NCBI GenBank assembly: GCA_048213135.1 | Contig: PS015243.1 | Span: 68,652 to 90,348 of the forward strand | Origin: Reclinomonas americana ATCC 50394 | Lineage: Eukaryota > Jakobida > Jakobea > Jakobida | Direction of reading: 5' to 3' | Length of the DNA: 21,697 nucleotides | Shown here: in pieces, positions 8,350-17,184 of the stretch | Position numbering within the stretch: position 1 is the stretch's first letter | How the letters are laid out: each line of letters opens with the position of its first letter | The notes under the pieces: model-generated | Databases searched by the model: none | The model's input: the letters and a program-made list of their open reading frames with translations, nothing else | Told to the model about the DNA's origin: nothing | Made by a program: the position numbers and the translations under genes

Positions 8350-11151
8350 TCAGAGCTCCATCGTAAACTGCCCACAAGCCTCACGCAGCGCGCGCATCAC
8401 ATCGAGCACCTCCTGCGCTGTCGGTCGATCACGTCGCATGCTCATGCACCGCATGCCGAGCTCGAACATCGGTTCGGCGATGCGCGGAGTCCATTCCACG
8501 CGAGCGTCCACCAGCTCCATGGGGCGCAGCGATGCAGCCGATCGATCCCATTCCACAGACCAGTCCACCACTGTGGCCACAGGCTTGGCGGTGACCAGCT
8601 GCACTAGCACAATGCCCATGCTGTACACATCGTGCTCTGGGTGGGGACGGCGCACTCGCATTGCCATTGGGTCCATGTAATCCAGCGTGCCGGCGGCGGT
8701 GGTCGTCTGCGCGGCGAGAGAGAGTGAGACAGAGGGAAATGCGAGAGAGAGAACGATGCGTAAACAAACCTTGCCATCAGCAATAGACCGCGCGATGCCG
8801 AAGTCACCGAGACATGGCTCCAGTCGGTGATCGAGAAGCACGTTGGCGGGTTTGATGTCGCGGTGCACCACCTCATTCTGCGAGCGGAGGTGAGTGAGGC
8901 AAGGAACAAAGCATGAAAACACAGCAGCGAAAAATGAGAAAGCGAGAGAGACTTGGAGAGGCACGAATAGCACGAGAGCGACAGGAGAGAGGAGAGAAAA
9001 GGGCAAGAACAGATTGCAAGGGCTATTCAGAGAGAGAACACGTGAAAGTGGGAGAGGCAACAACAGCGAAAGAGTAACGAGGAGAGAAGAGGAAGATCGG
9101 ATGACGGAAAGGGTGAACGGGAGACGGAGGATGGCATCCGCATCGCACAAACCTTGTGCAAGAACACCACAGCCTCGGCCAGTCCGAGACCAATCTGCAC
9201 ACGCTGCACGACCGTGAGCGGTGCACGACCGACGCGCGGCAGCAGCAGCAGATCCTCCAGGTTGGGAACTCTGTGTGCTTTCACAGTGAGACGATGATGG
9301 AGAAGATAGAAGAGATGAGAAACGCACTGCAAGGCCTTGTACACGAGACAGCGTGCCTTGTCGTCGCCCACCGAGTAGCCGACAAGAGGCACAATGCGAC
9401 GATCGCGCAGGCGTCCGAGGGTGGCCACCTGCGAGGATGGTGAGGAGGAAGGGAGAAAAGACAGAAGAAACAGGAGAGGGAAACACACAGACCTCACTCT
9501 CAAACGACTCAATCGTCCACAGTGCTTCGGGATCGAGCACCTTGATGGCCACGTGCATCTCGCGAAGCAGAGTGATGAACACGGCACCCTGGCCACCCTC
9601 GCCGACCTTGAGGCGTGGTGAGAAGGAGTCGGTGGCTTGCGCGATCTCGGGCCACTCGAAGCGCTGCACGGCGGTGTCGACTGGAAGTGGGGACGATGGG
9701 GAGGTGAGAAATGAGTGAGAGTGAAGGACATAGAGCACTGATATGAAGAAAGAATGAGGGGAAGAGACCGACCTTGGGTGAGGAGGAGATCCTGCCGAAG
9801 CCGGGAGACGAGTTGATTGCTTTCTTGCAACTGTGTGGTGAGATCGTCCTTGTCACGCAGAGCCGCAGTCAGCTGAGCCTGCAGTTGGCCGTGAGCTTGC
9901 TGCAGTTGCGCGACAGTATGCTGCAATTGAGCATTCCTCTGCTGCTCACTGGCGTGAGCTCGCTGCCATTCCGAGTTGGCTTGCTGAAGTTGGGCATTCT
10001 TCTGCTGCTCCTCAATCTTGGCTCGCTCAAGCTCCGCGTTGATTCGCTGTAACTGGGCACTCTTCTGCTGCTCCTCAACCTTGCCTCCCTCGAGCTCTGC
10101 ATTGGCTTGCTGTAGTTGGGCGACAATGTCCTCGTGCTCTCGCTGCTGTCGATCCCACTCCCGCTGTTGCTGTTCTCGCTCATGTTGTGATGTCGCAAGG
10201 TCGAGCTGGAGTTGTGAAAGAAGTGCGTCCTTGTCGGCGAGCTGGCGTGCGACGGTGGGATCATCAACTGCCGACTGCAATTACGAGAGTGCGAGGGAGA
10301 CACGGAATGTATGTAAGAAGTGAGTTTCACGAGCAACAAGAAGCAGAGAGTGGTACTCTCCGTCTCACCTGGCGTGCTGGCACTGCATATGCGCCAGGAA
10401 CGACACACACAAGTCAAATACAAGATGGTGGAGCGTGAGCACGAACACACCATGTCAACAGACAAGGAGATCATACCTGCAGGAGGCGGGGATCGCGGCT
10501 GCTGTTGTTGTTGTTGTTGGCGAGGTGGTGCTGATTGTGCAGCGAGGAGGTCGAGCAACTCGGCCACTTGCTGCTTTCTCGCGTCGCGTGCCCACTGAGC
10601 CGCCGTCATGCCCTTCTTGTTGACCAGGGGAATGAGGTCGGGATAACGAGTGGCGAGGAGTCGCACAACAGCTTCGCGGCCATTCTTGGAGGCATAATGC
10701 AGTGCAGTGGACTGTGGATTATCAGCACGGTCATTGGAGACCGCCCGCACCATCTCCGGCGGACATCGTCGCTCATCGGCAAGCAACCACTCCACCACTT
10801 GCAGATGCCCACTGAAGGCAGCCGTCATCAGTGGCGTGAAGCCTCTGTCGGTGACCATTTGTGCGAGTTCCGGACCGACTCCACTCTCCTCCCACAAATA
10901 CTCCAACACAGAGAGATGGCCTTGCAGAGCGGCAAAGTAAAATGCCGAGCAGCCACCAATCATCTCCTCACTCTTCAGCAGAGTCTGTGCGCCCTCACGC
11001 GCCACCAACTCGCGCAGTGCCTTCACATCGCCATCTCTTCCCATCTCGTATGCTTTCTTCCGAGGAGCACTGCCACCAAAGAGGCAAAAGCAGAAGTGTG
11101 AGTGAGAGTGAGAGAGAGAATGCCACCTGACAACATCACAGCACACCTCAT
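8350..11151 (-). CDS. Kinase gene B: ankyrin repeats, coiled coil, TKL-type protein kinase
   Basis: Nine exons matching gene A base for base in length: 8350-8706, 8770-8877, 9153-9270, 9328-9428, 9493-9680, 9773-10274, 10369-10382, 10477-11069, 11147-11151. The product is 661 residues. Catalytic motifs are complete: GEGGQG, VAIK, HRDIKPANVLL, GDFGIARS, GTLDYMDP, DVYSMG. The ankyrin part differs from A at many exposed positions (for example DRGFTPLMTAAFSGHLQVVEWLL), while the kinase domain is more alike. The coil has three 21-residue units. The stop is TGA, against TAA in A. The conserved promoter box is at about 11246-11270. Its 3' flank duplicates that of gene D. A catalytically competent cytosolic signalling kinase is the simplest reading. 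The start at ATGAG|GTGTGC is inferred from conservation; the Met eleven codons in is the alternative. Confidence 0.85.
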
Positions 11152-11455
11152 TTTTCTTGAGAGAAAACAACAGCAGCGTGCTCTCTGTCACACACACTCT
11201 CTCTCCTGTCTGTGTGTTCTCACACACTGCGCGACTAGACAGCCTAGCCTTTTTTTCCGTGTGTCCTGTGTCAATTGTGGACAAGATATCGATGTGCCAT
11301 GACCCGCAAGCATGCGGTGCTTGAAGGGCTGCATCAATCCTGCTCGCCGACACAGGTTTCTGCAAGTTGCAAGCCGGCAGCACGACGCTCTCTTCCCCTC
11401 AGGCTCCACTTCGGCTGCACAACTGTCGACGTCGTGTAACGCACTCACCTTCATC
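11152..11455. promoter_or_regulatory. Upstream region of kinase gene B
   Basis: The minus strand holds, going away from the start codon, a purine-rich leader with GTGTGTGT and GAGAGA runs, then the conserved box ACAGGACACACGGAAAAAAA (11251-11270), then about 180 bp shared with the flanks of genes A and D (for example TGCAAGTTGCAAGCCGGCAG). It abuts the kinase 3' relic. The box lies 100-120 bp before the start codon. Confidence 0.55.
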
Positions 11456-11621
11456 TCAAAGCTCCGCCCGCACACCTGTCGCAGTGTCCACATCCCATAG
11501 AGCACCTCCTGTGCCGTCTGTCGGCCGCGTCGCACGTCGAGTTCAAACATCGTTCAGCAATGCGAGGCATCCACTATACACTTCACTCCATCAACTCCAC
11601 GGGACGCAACGAAGCCGTGAT
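11456..11621 (-). pseudogene. Decayed 3' end of a kinase gene (relic 1)
   Basis: On the minus strand, pieces match the last exon of the kinase genes: ASLRPVEL (against ASLRPMEL), MFEL, RQTAQEV (against RPTAQEV), TLRQVCG (against ALREACG) and a closing TGA at 11456-11458. The pieces lie in different frames, with several small deletions, so no functional domain can be read. It lies 3' of the TM1 gene and 5' of gene B. I read it as the abandoned tail of gene C (see findings). Confidence 0.75.
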
Positions 11622-11932
11622 ACACCCATCCCCTCCTCCCCTCTCCCCTCCATGCAACCACTCCCTGTCCCCCCTTCCCTTTCCCCCTTCCCCCCCAACC
11701 CCACCCCTCTTCCCCCCTCCACCCCACCTACAAGTATTGCTCGTTCCATTCATTCTCTCCCTCTGTACAAGTCCAACACATTGCAAAATAATAAAAACCC
11801 CCACGACCACCCGTCGGAGAACAAACCCCCCCAATAAACAAGAAAAAAGTACCAAACCCCCAACTGCGCTGCTACGAGAACATGACACAAAAATAAACCC
11901 TCACCGATCCTACTAAAATAAACAACAACACG
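11622..11932. other. 3' flank of TM1, pyrimidine-rich then A-rich on the plus strand
   Basis: 11622-11740 is almost pure C/T on the plus strand. 11740-11932 is unusually A-rich for this window, with several AATAAA-type strings on the plus strand. The whole stretch is repeated at about 20003-20295 with small changes. On the minus strand it would be the 3' untranslated region of TM1. I find no gene here. Confidence 0.5.
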
Positions 11933-12861
11933 TCATGCCAGCAGCACATTCATCGGTCGCGCTGGTGGTGGCGATTGTGGTGAGCCACCATACCCCGCAT
12001 GCATCGACGATGACATCGCAGCCATCTTGGCCGAGCGCGGCGACGAGGCTCCCTTCATCGCCGCAGACGACGACAGCGACACAGCTCCCAATGATATATA
12101 CGCAAACACTTGGAAGCCGGCGAAAATAAAAAAGAACAACGTCAATAGCAACGACAGGTTGAAGAGATGCGGCGATGCCACGGCCTGCGACATTCAAATA
12201 AAGAGGTAAGTAACTCAAAAGAAATCTCCCTCACAAAACGCCCTCAAAAGTGACTCACGCAGTCTCTGGAGCTAAAAACAAAGTAGGCCCCGGCGGTAAA
12301 CCACGCGTAAATGCCCAGCATCACCGCGCTCTTGACCAGCGTGCGCGTGTGGCGCGGTAATCTCCTCCACGTGCGCCACAACGACCGCGGAAACGCCAGG
12401 CCACCAATGCACACGCTCGTCGCCAGGCACACCGACAAGAGGTACGTGCGCAGCGGCTGCGAGCGATCGCACGTTGTTCTCCACGACGACCATAGCACGA
12501 GGAACTCGGCAACGGCGAACGCGGAAAAGAAGACCAGCGCCAAACTCAATGCCGGCGCCACGTGATCAAAGCCGGCCGTCACCACCGGAGTAAAAGGGGC
12601 GGTGGTGGGGGCGGCGGTGACAGCGGGAGCGGCGAGGGGTGAGAGGACATCGAGTGACGGCAGCGGTGAGGCGATCGGCGTGGACGGCAGCGAAGGCGAC
12701 GAGGTGGGCGAGGAGGGCGGGCGGGTCGATTTTGGTCTCAACTCGCTAATGTCGGTGCGCGATCGGCGGTGGTGTGAGCGGCGGCGGGAGGGTGACTGGC
12801 GGGAGGGGTTAGAAGGGGGAAGGGTACATGGAGTGCGGGACAGTGTGCGCGCAACTCCCAT
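11933..12861 (-). CDS. TM1: four-helix membrane protein of unknown function
   Basis: Exons 11933-12184, 12259-12795 and probably 12856-12861 (ATGGGA) give 264 residues. The first intron has a CTAAC branch-like site and a GCCAG acceptor; the second uses GTGAGT and CGCAG. Residues 3-35 are Arg/Ser/Pro-rich, followed by a Pro/Ala/Thr-rich stretch to about 75. Four hydrophobic segments follow at about 81-104, 118-137, 155-176 and 187-215, then a Ser/Ala/Met/Pro-rich tail ending PMNVLLA. Segments two and three are joined by a Trp/Arg-rich loop (RSLWRTWRRLPRHTR). There is no obvious signal peptide, and both ends may face the cytosol. I do not recognise the family. The start is uncertain: in TM1 the unspliced frame also reaches the same ATG, but in TM2 only splicing does. 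The donor GTTGCG is weak. Confidence 0.7.
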
Positions 12862-12959
12862 CAAGGTGGCGGAGGATGATGAGGCGGGTGAGTCGGGGGA
12901 AAAGTGGACGCTCTTTTTCCTTCTTGGTGGGACGAGGCGGTCTGCGGGGTGCGAAAAGA
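12862..12959 (-). promoter_or_regulatory. Conserved 5' flank of TM1
   Basis: The minus strand reads CCACCAAGAAGGAAAAAGAG, then CGTCCACTTTTCCCC and CGACTCACCCGCCTC, before the start codon. The same block precedes TM2 (about 21225-21310) with only small changes, while the minisatellite beyond it varies freely. It is a candidate leader or promoter for the TM genes; evidence is conservation only. Confidence 0.4.
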
Positions 12960-13499
12960 GTGAGTCAAAGGGGGAAGGAGCAGAGCGGAAGAGGGGGAAG
13001 AAGCGGAGCGGGAGGGGGGAAGGAGCAAAGAGGGAGAGGGGGAAAGGAGCAGAGCGGGAGGGGGGAGGAGCAGAGAGCGGGAGGGGGGAAGGAGCGCAGC
13101 TGGAGGGGGAAGGAGCAGAGCGGGAGGGGGAAGGAGCAGAGCGGGAGGGGGAAGGAGCAGAGCGGGAGGGGGAAGGAGGAGAGCGGGAGGGGGGAGGAGC
13201 GACAGAAGGAGAGGAGAAAGAGCAGAGAGCGGGAGGGGGGAAGGAGCAAAGCGGAAGGGGGTAAGGAGCAGAGCGGAAGGGGGAAGGAGCAACGCGGGAG
13301 GGGGGAAGGAGCAGAGCGAGAAAGGGATAAAGAGCAAAGAGGGGAGGGGAGAAGAAGGAGCGAAGCGGGAGGGGGAGAAGGAGCTGAGCGGGAGGGGGAA
13401 GGAGCAGAGCGGGAGGGGGAAGGAGCAGAGCGGAAAGGGGGAAAGGAGCAGAGCGGAAGGAGGGAAGCAGAGGGTGAGAGGGAGAGGGAAAGAGCGGAC
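12960..13499. repeat. G-rich 21-bp minisatellite between TM1 and kinase 5' half C
   Basis: About 25 degenerate tandem copies of a roughly 21-bp unit (GGAAGGAGCAGAGCGGGAGGG on the plus strand, best preserved at 13100-13190 and 13390-13440). Runs of three to six G recur every 10-20 bases, so the plus strand could form G-quadruplexes. All plus frames stay open because the unit is seven codons long, but the repetitive Glu/Arg/Gly translation has no gene-like start or splice context. A related array lies next to TM2. Confidence 0.9.
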
Positions 13500-13549
13500 C
13501 AGGTAGATTCTGGTCTCAACACGTGTGGTGTGAGCGGCGGCGGGAGGAT
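13500..13549 (-). pseudogene. Fragment of the TM gene coding exon, beyond the minisatellite
   Basis: GGTAGATTCTGGTCTCAAC followed by GGTGGTGTGAGCGGCGGCGG matches 12724-12788 in the long exon of TM1 (the SRRRSHH to ELRPKS region), with a deletion of about 22 bp in the middle. It marks the far border of the inserted TM-minisatellite cassette. From about 13550 the sequence returns to kinase intron 7 sequence. Confidence 0.65.
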
Positions 13550-13736
13550 GGGCAAGCGAAGCACAATGCATGAAACACGAAAGGAAGAAGAGAGAGAAGC
13601 GAGAGACGAGTGGGTAGTAGAGAACATGAAAAAGCAGCGGAGACCATAACAGCAACAGAGTGACATATGGATGGAGAGAGGAGAAAACTAAGCGAACACA
13701 GAGAGCGACAAAGAAAGGCATTGTCCTTCCACAGAC

Positions 13737-15535
13737 CTTGTGCAGGAACACCACAGCCTCGGCCAGTCCGAGACCTATCTGCACGCGCTGCATGACAGAG
13801 AGTGGTTCTCGGCCGGCGCGTGGGATAAGCAATAGATCCTCCGGGTTGGGAACTCTGTGTGTTGCACAGTGAGACAATTATGGACAAGGGGCAGAGGAGG
13901 AGAGGAGAGATGGAAACGCACTGCATCGCCTTGTACACGAGACAGCGTGCCTTGTCGTCGCCGACCAAGTAGCCGACAAGAAGCAACATGCGACGGTCAT
14001 GCAGACGTCCGAAGGTGGCCACCTTGTGAGAAAAGGGGAAAAGGAAGAGGAGAAAGAGAGGAAATACAGAGGAGAGAGGAGAGACAGACGATGCCAACGT
14101 CCGCGGTGCATCGGAGTCGAGCACTTTGATGGCTACGTGCATCTCGCGGAGGATGGAGATGAAGAGAGCACCCTGGCCACCTTCGCCAACCTTGAGGCGT
14201 GGAGAGAATGAATTGGTGGCTTGCGCTACACTGCAGTGTCGTCTGTGGAGGGCGCGCATGTGAAGTGAGAAAATCAAGGTGCGAGTGACGAGAACAGAAC
14301 ACTGGAAGCACAATAACCAAGAAAAAACGAGACAGACCTTGCGTGAGGAGCAGATCCTGTCGCAGCTGGGAGACGAGTAGATTGCTCTCTTGCAGCTGCG
14401 CAGTGATGTCGTCCTTGTCGCGCAGAGCCGCTGTCAGCTGAGCCTGCAGTCGATCATGAGCTTGCTGCCATTCCGCGACAGTTTGCTCGAGTCGGGCGTT
14501 CTTCTGCTGCTCCTCGACCTTATCGCGATGAACCTTCGTCACTGCAAGCTGCAGTTGAGCAACCACGTTTTCGTGCTCTCGTCGCTGCCGATCCCACTCT
14601 CGCTGCTGCTGCTCTCTTTCCAACTGTGCTGCCGCCAGATCGCGTTGGAGTCGGATGAGAAGTGCGTCTTTTTCGGCGGAATCATCACCAGCCGCCTGCA
14701 CAAAAGTCGAGTACGCGACGGAGACGTGAGAAGGAGAATCAGCAGAACAGCACTCTCCGTCTCTCACCTGGCACGCAGGCTCTGCTTGATTCGCCGGGCG
14801 TGAAAAAAATACAACGTCGAGTGTGAGCACGAGCGGCACATCAAGCCAACAAACAAAAGAGATCACACCTGCAGGAGGCGGTGACCGCTGCCTGCGTGGT
14901 GCTGACTGCGCAGCGCGGCGATCGAGAAACTCAGCCACTGGCAGGTGGCCTTGCTCGCGGGCCCACTGAGCAGCCGTCTGGCCCTTCCCATTGACCACAG
15001 GAACGAGGTCGGGGAAGCGCGTGGCGAGGAGTCGCACAACGCCTGCGTGGCCGTTCCTGGCGGCATAGTGCAGCGCAGTGGACTGTGGAGTCACAGCACT
15101 GTCACTGGTGACCGCGCGCACCATCTCCGGCGGACATCGTCGCTCATCGGCCAGCAGCCACTCCACTGCTTGCAGACGGCCATAATAGGCCGCCGTGATC
15201 AGTGGCGTCCAGCCATCGTCGGCGACCATTTGTGCGAGTTCTGGTCCCACTGCACTCTCCTCCCACAGACACGCCAACACAGAGAGATGGCCAGTCTCGG
15301 CGGCATAGTAGAACGCAGAGCGGCCAAACTCATCCATCTCCTCTCTCTTGAGCAGAGTGCGTGAGCCCTCGCGCGTCACCAACTCGCGCAGTGCCTGCAC
15401 ATCGCCTTCCTCTGCCATGACGCATGCTTTCTTCCGAGGAGCACTGTCAAAGAAAGAGATACACACAAGCACGCAATAAAAGAGTCAGAGAGAGAGAGAG
15501 GGAGAAAGGACAACAACAAAAGCAGCACACCTCAT
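13737..15535 (-). pseudogene. Kinase gene C, 5' half only: ankyrin repeats, coiled coil, kinase N-lobe
   Basis: Exons matching genes A, B and D: 13737-13854, 13922-14022, about 14068 or 14090 to 14225, 14338-14695, 14768-14781 (micro-exon), 14869-15443 and 15531-15535. It ends after the exon finishing AVVFLHK; the next two exons (HRD, DFG, C-lobe) are missing. Ankyrin repeats are intact (WTPLITAAYYGRLQAVEWLL). The coil is short, with one 21-residue unit, and lacks six residues after AAGDD. The N-lobe keeps GEGGQG and VAIK, but a 13-nt deletion removed the helix-C Glu region and shifts the normal donor out of frame; a 22-nt deletion removed the RFEWPEI region. Cryptic splice sites could repair both. 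The promoter box and other splice sites are preserved, so it may still be transcribed as a kinase-dead protein. Confidence 0.7.
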
Positions 15536-16329
15536 TCTCTATGATCTCGAGTCAGTAGGAAGCAACAGCAACTCTCTCTTTCTCTTTGGTCCTCTCACAC
15601 ACTGCCTTTCTGTGCACACACTGTACTGTCTTTTTTTCCGCGTGTCCTGTTTCACACAACAAACAACAACAAACAATTGCAAGCGACAGCCAAGCGACAA
15701 CCAAGTCCAAAACATCAACACAAACACCAGTCTTGAGGCAGCAGCAGGTTTCCTTGTGTGTGTTCGCTCTCGACTTCGGAGCTTCGAACAAGTCGCGACG
15801 TCGATAACGTATAACGTTAACTGCGATCGTCGCCGCCGCATATGCGCGGTTGAAAGTGGATTTGACGCACTTGCATAAGTTACGCACAGCGTTTTCTGTG
15901 ATCATACACGGCACATGCAATCTCGGGAAAAGGCCTTAGCCAGGCAAACAAAGCAAAGCCGGGTCTGGATCCGTGGAGCAAGCAATTGCAAAGCAGTGGA
16001 GGCGTCGTCATTCATCATGCACAAACAAGCGACAGCTGTCTTGATGACCAAGTCCAACCACACATTTATCAAAGCATTAATTTAATTAACACGAACACCA
16101 GTCTTGAGGGTAGCGGCAGGTTTTCGCTCACGCTGCGGAAAGCATCATCACTTGAACACGATCTATTTCAGCTTGACATGCGCGTGTGCCAGCTGCACAT
16201 CGTCAGCACGATGTTTCCACACGATCCTAAGCCCCACGTTGGAGCTGCACGTTGGCAGATATTGTCCAACAGCATTACAACGCTGACCGAAAGGCAGACT
16301 GCCATTGGCTCAATTCACAAGCCTTCATG
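15536..16329. other. Spacer between kinase genes C and D, including the gene C promoter box and a direct repeat
   Basis: 15536-15610 is the leader of gene C. The box ACAGGACACGCGGAAAAAAA (minus strand) is at 15631-15650. A direct repeat follows: about 15680-15755 and 16027-16132 share CAAGCGACAGC, ACCAAGTCCAA and ACACCAGTCTTGAGG. 16083-16317 is the duplicate of the gene B 3' flank. The middle (15760-16020) shows no reading frame, RNA gene or repeat that I can support. Confidence 0.5.
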
Positions 16330-17135
16330 TCATAGTTCCAGCGTGAACTGCCCACATGCCTCGCGAAGTGCACGCATCACATCGAGCACCTCCTGCGAAG
16401 TCGGTCTGTCTCGTCGCATGCTCATGCAGCGCATGCCGAGTTCAAACATCGGTTCGGCGATGCGCGGAGACCATTCCGCGCGAGCGTCCACCAGCTCCAT
16501 CGGGCGCAGCGAGGCAGCCGATCGATCCCATTCCACAGACCAGTCCACGACGGTGGCCACGGGCTTGCCGGTGACAAGCTGCACCAGCACGACGCCCACG
16601 CTATACACGTCGTGCTCGGGGTGGGGACGGCGAACGCGCATCGCCATTGGGTCCATGTAATCCAGCGTGCCGGCGGCGGTGGTCGTCTGCGAGATGAGAG
16701 AAGGTGAGAGAGAGAGAGAGAGAGAGAGGAGGAGGAGAGAGAGAGACGACACTAACCTAACGTCGACTACTCGTACGAACTAACGTACCGGACCGCGAAC
16801 TAACGTACGAACCGTAACGTACCGAACCGGACGACGTAGGTCGTACCGTAACGTANNNNNNNNNNNNNNNNNNNNNNNNNNNNNNNNNNNNNNNNNNNNN
16901 NNNNNNNNNNNNNNNNNNNNNNNNNNNNNNNNNNNNNNNNNNNNNNNNNNNNNNNNNNNNNNNNNNNNNNNNNNNNNNNNNNNNNNNNNNNNNNNNNNNN
17001 NNNNNNNNNNNNNNNNNNNNNNNNNNNNNNNNNNNCGGGTCGGGTACGGGACGGACGGACGACGACGTACGTACGTCGTACGTACGGTACGTACGTACGT
17101 ACGTACGCGGCGGTCGGCGGCGGTCGGTCGGTCGT

Positions 17136-17184
<49 letters not shown>

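Noticed and set aside
11740-11932. A-rich stretch as the 3' end of a retrotransposed element on the plus strand
   Set aside because: It is duplicated together with the TM genes and shows no target-site duplication or coding sequence; a TM 3' untranslated region is simpler.
12602-13649. Long open plus-strand frames encoding Glu/Arg/Gly-rich repeats
   Set aside because: They follow from a 21-bp minisatellite that is a multiple of three and lacks stops. All plus frames are open, and there is no recognisable domain or matching splice structure.
13660-15472. Gene C called as one continuous protein through its introns
   Set aside because: Several introns happen to be open, but exon borders conserved with A, B and D show where coding sequence ends; the intron parts are Ser/Leu/Phe-rich low complexity.
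15760-16020. Possible tRNA or small RNA gene in the C-D spacer
   Set aside because: I found no tRNA-like GGTTCGA box or cloverleaf pairing, and nothing in the other units at the same place.
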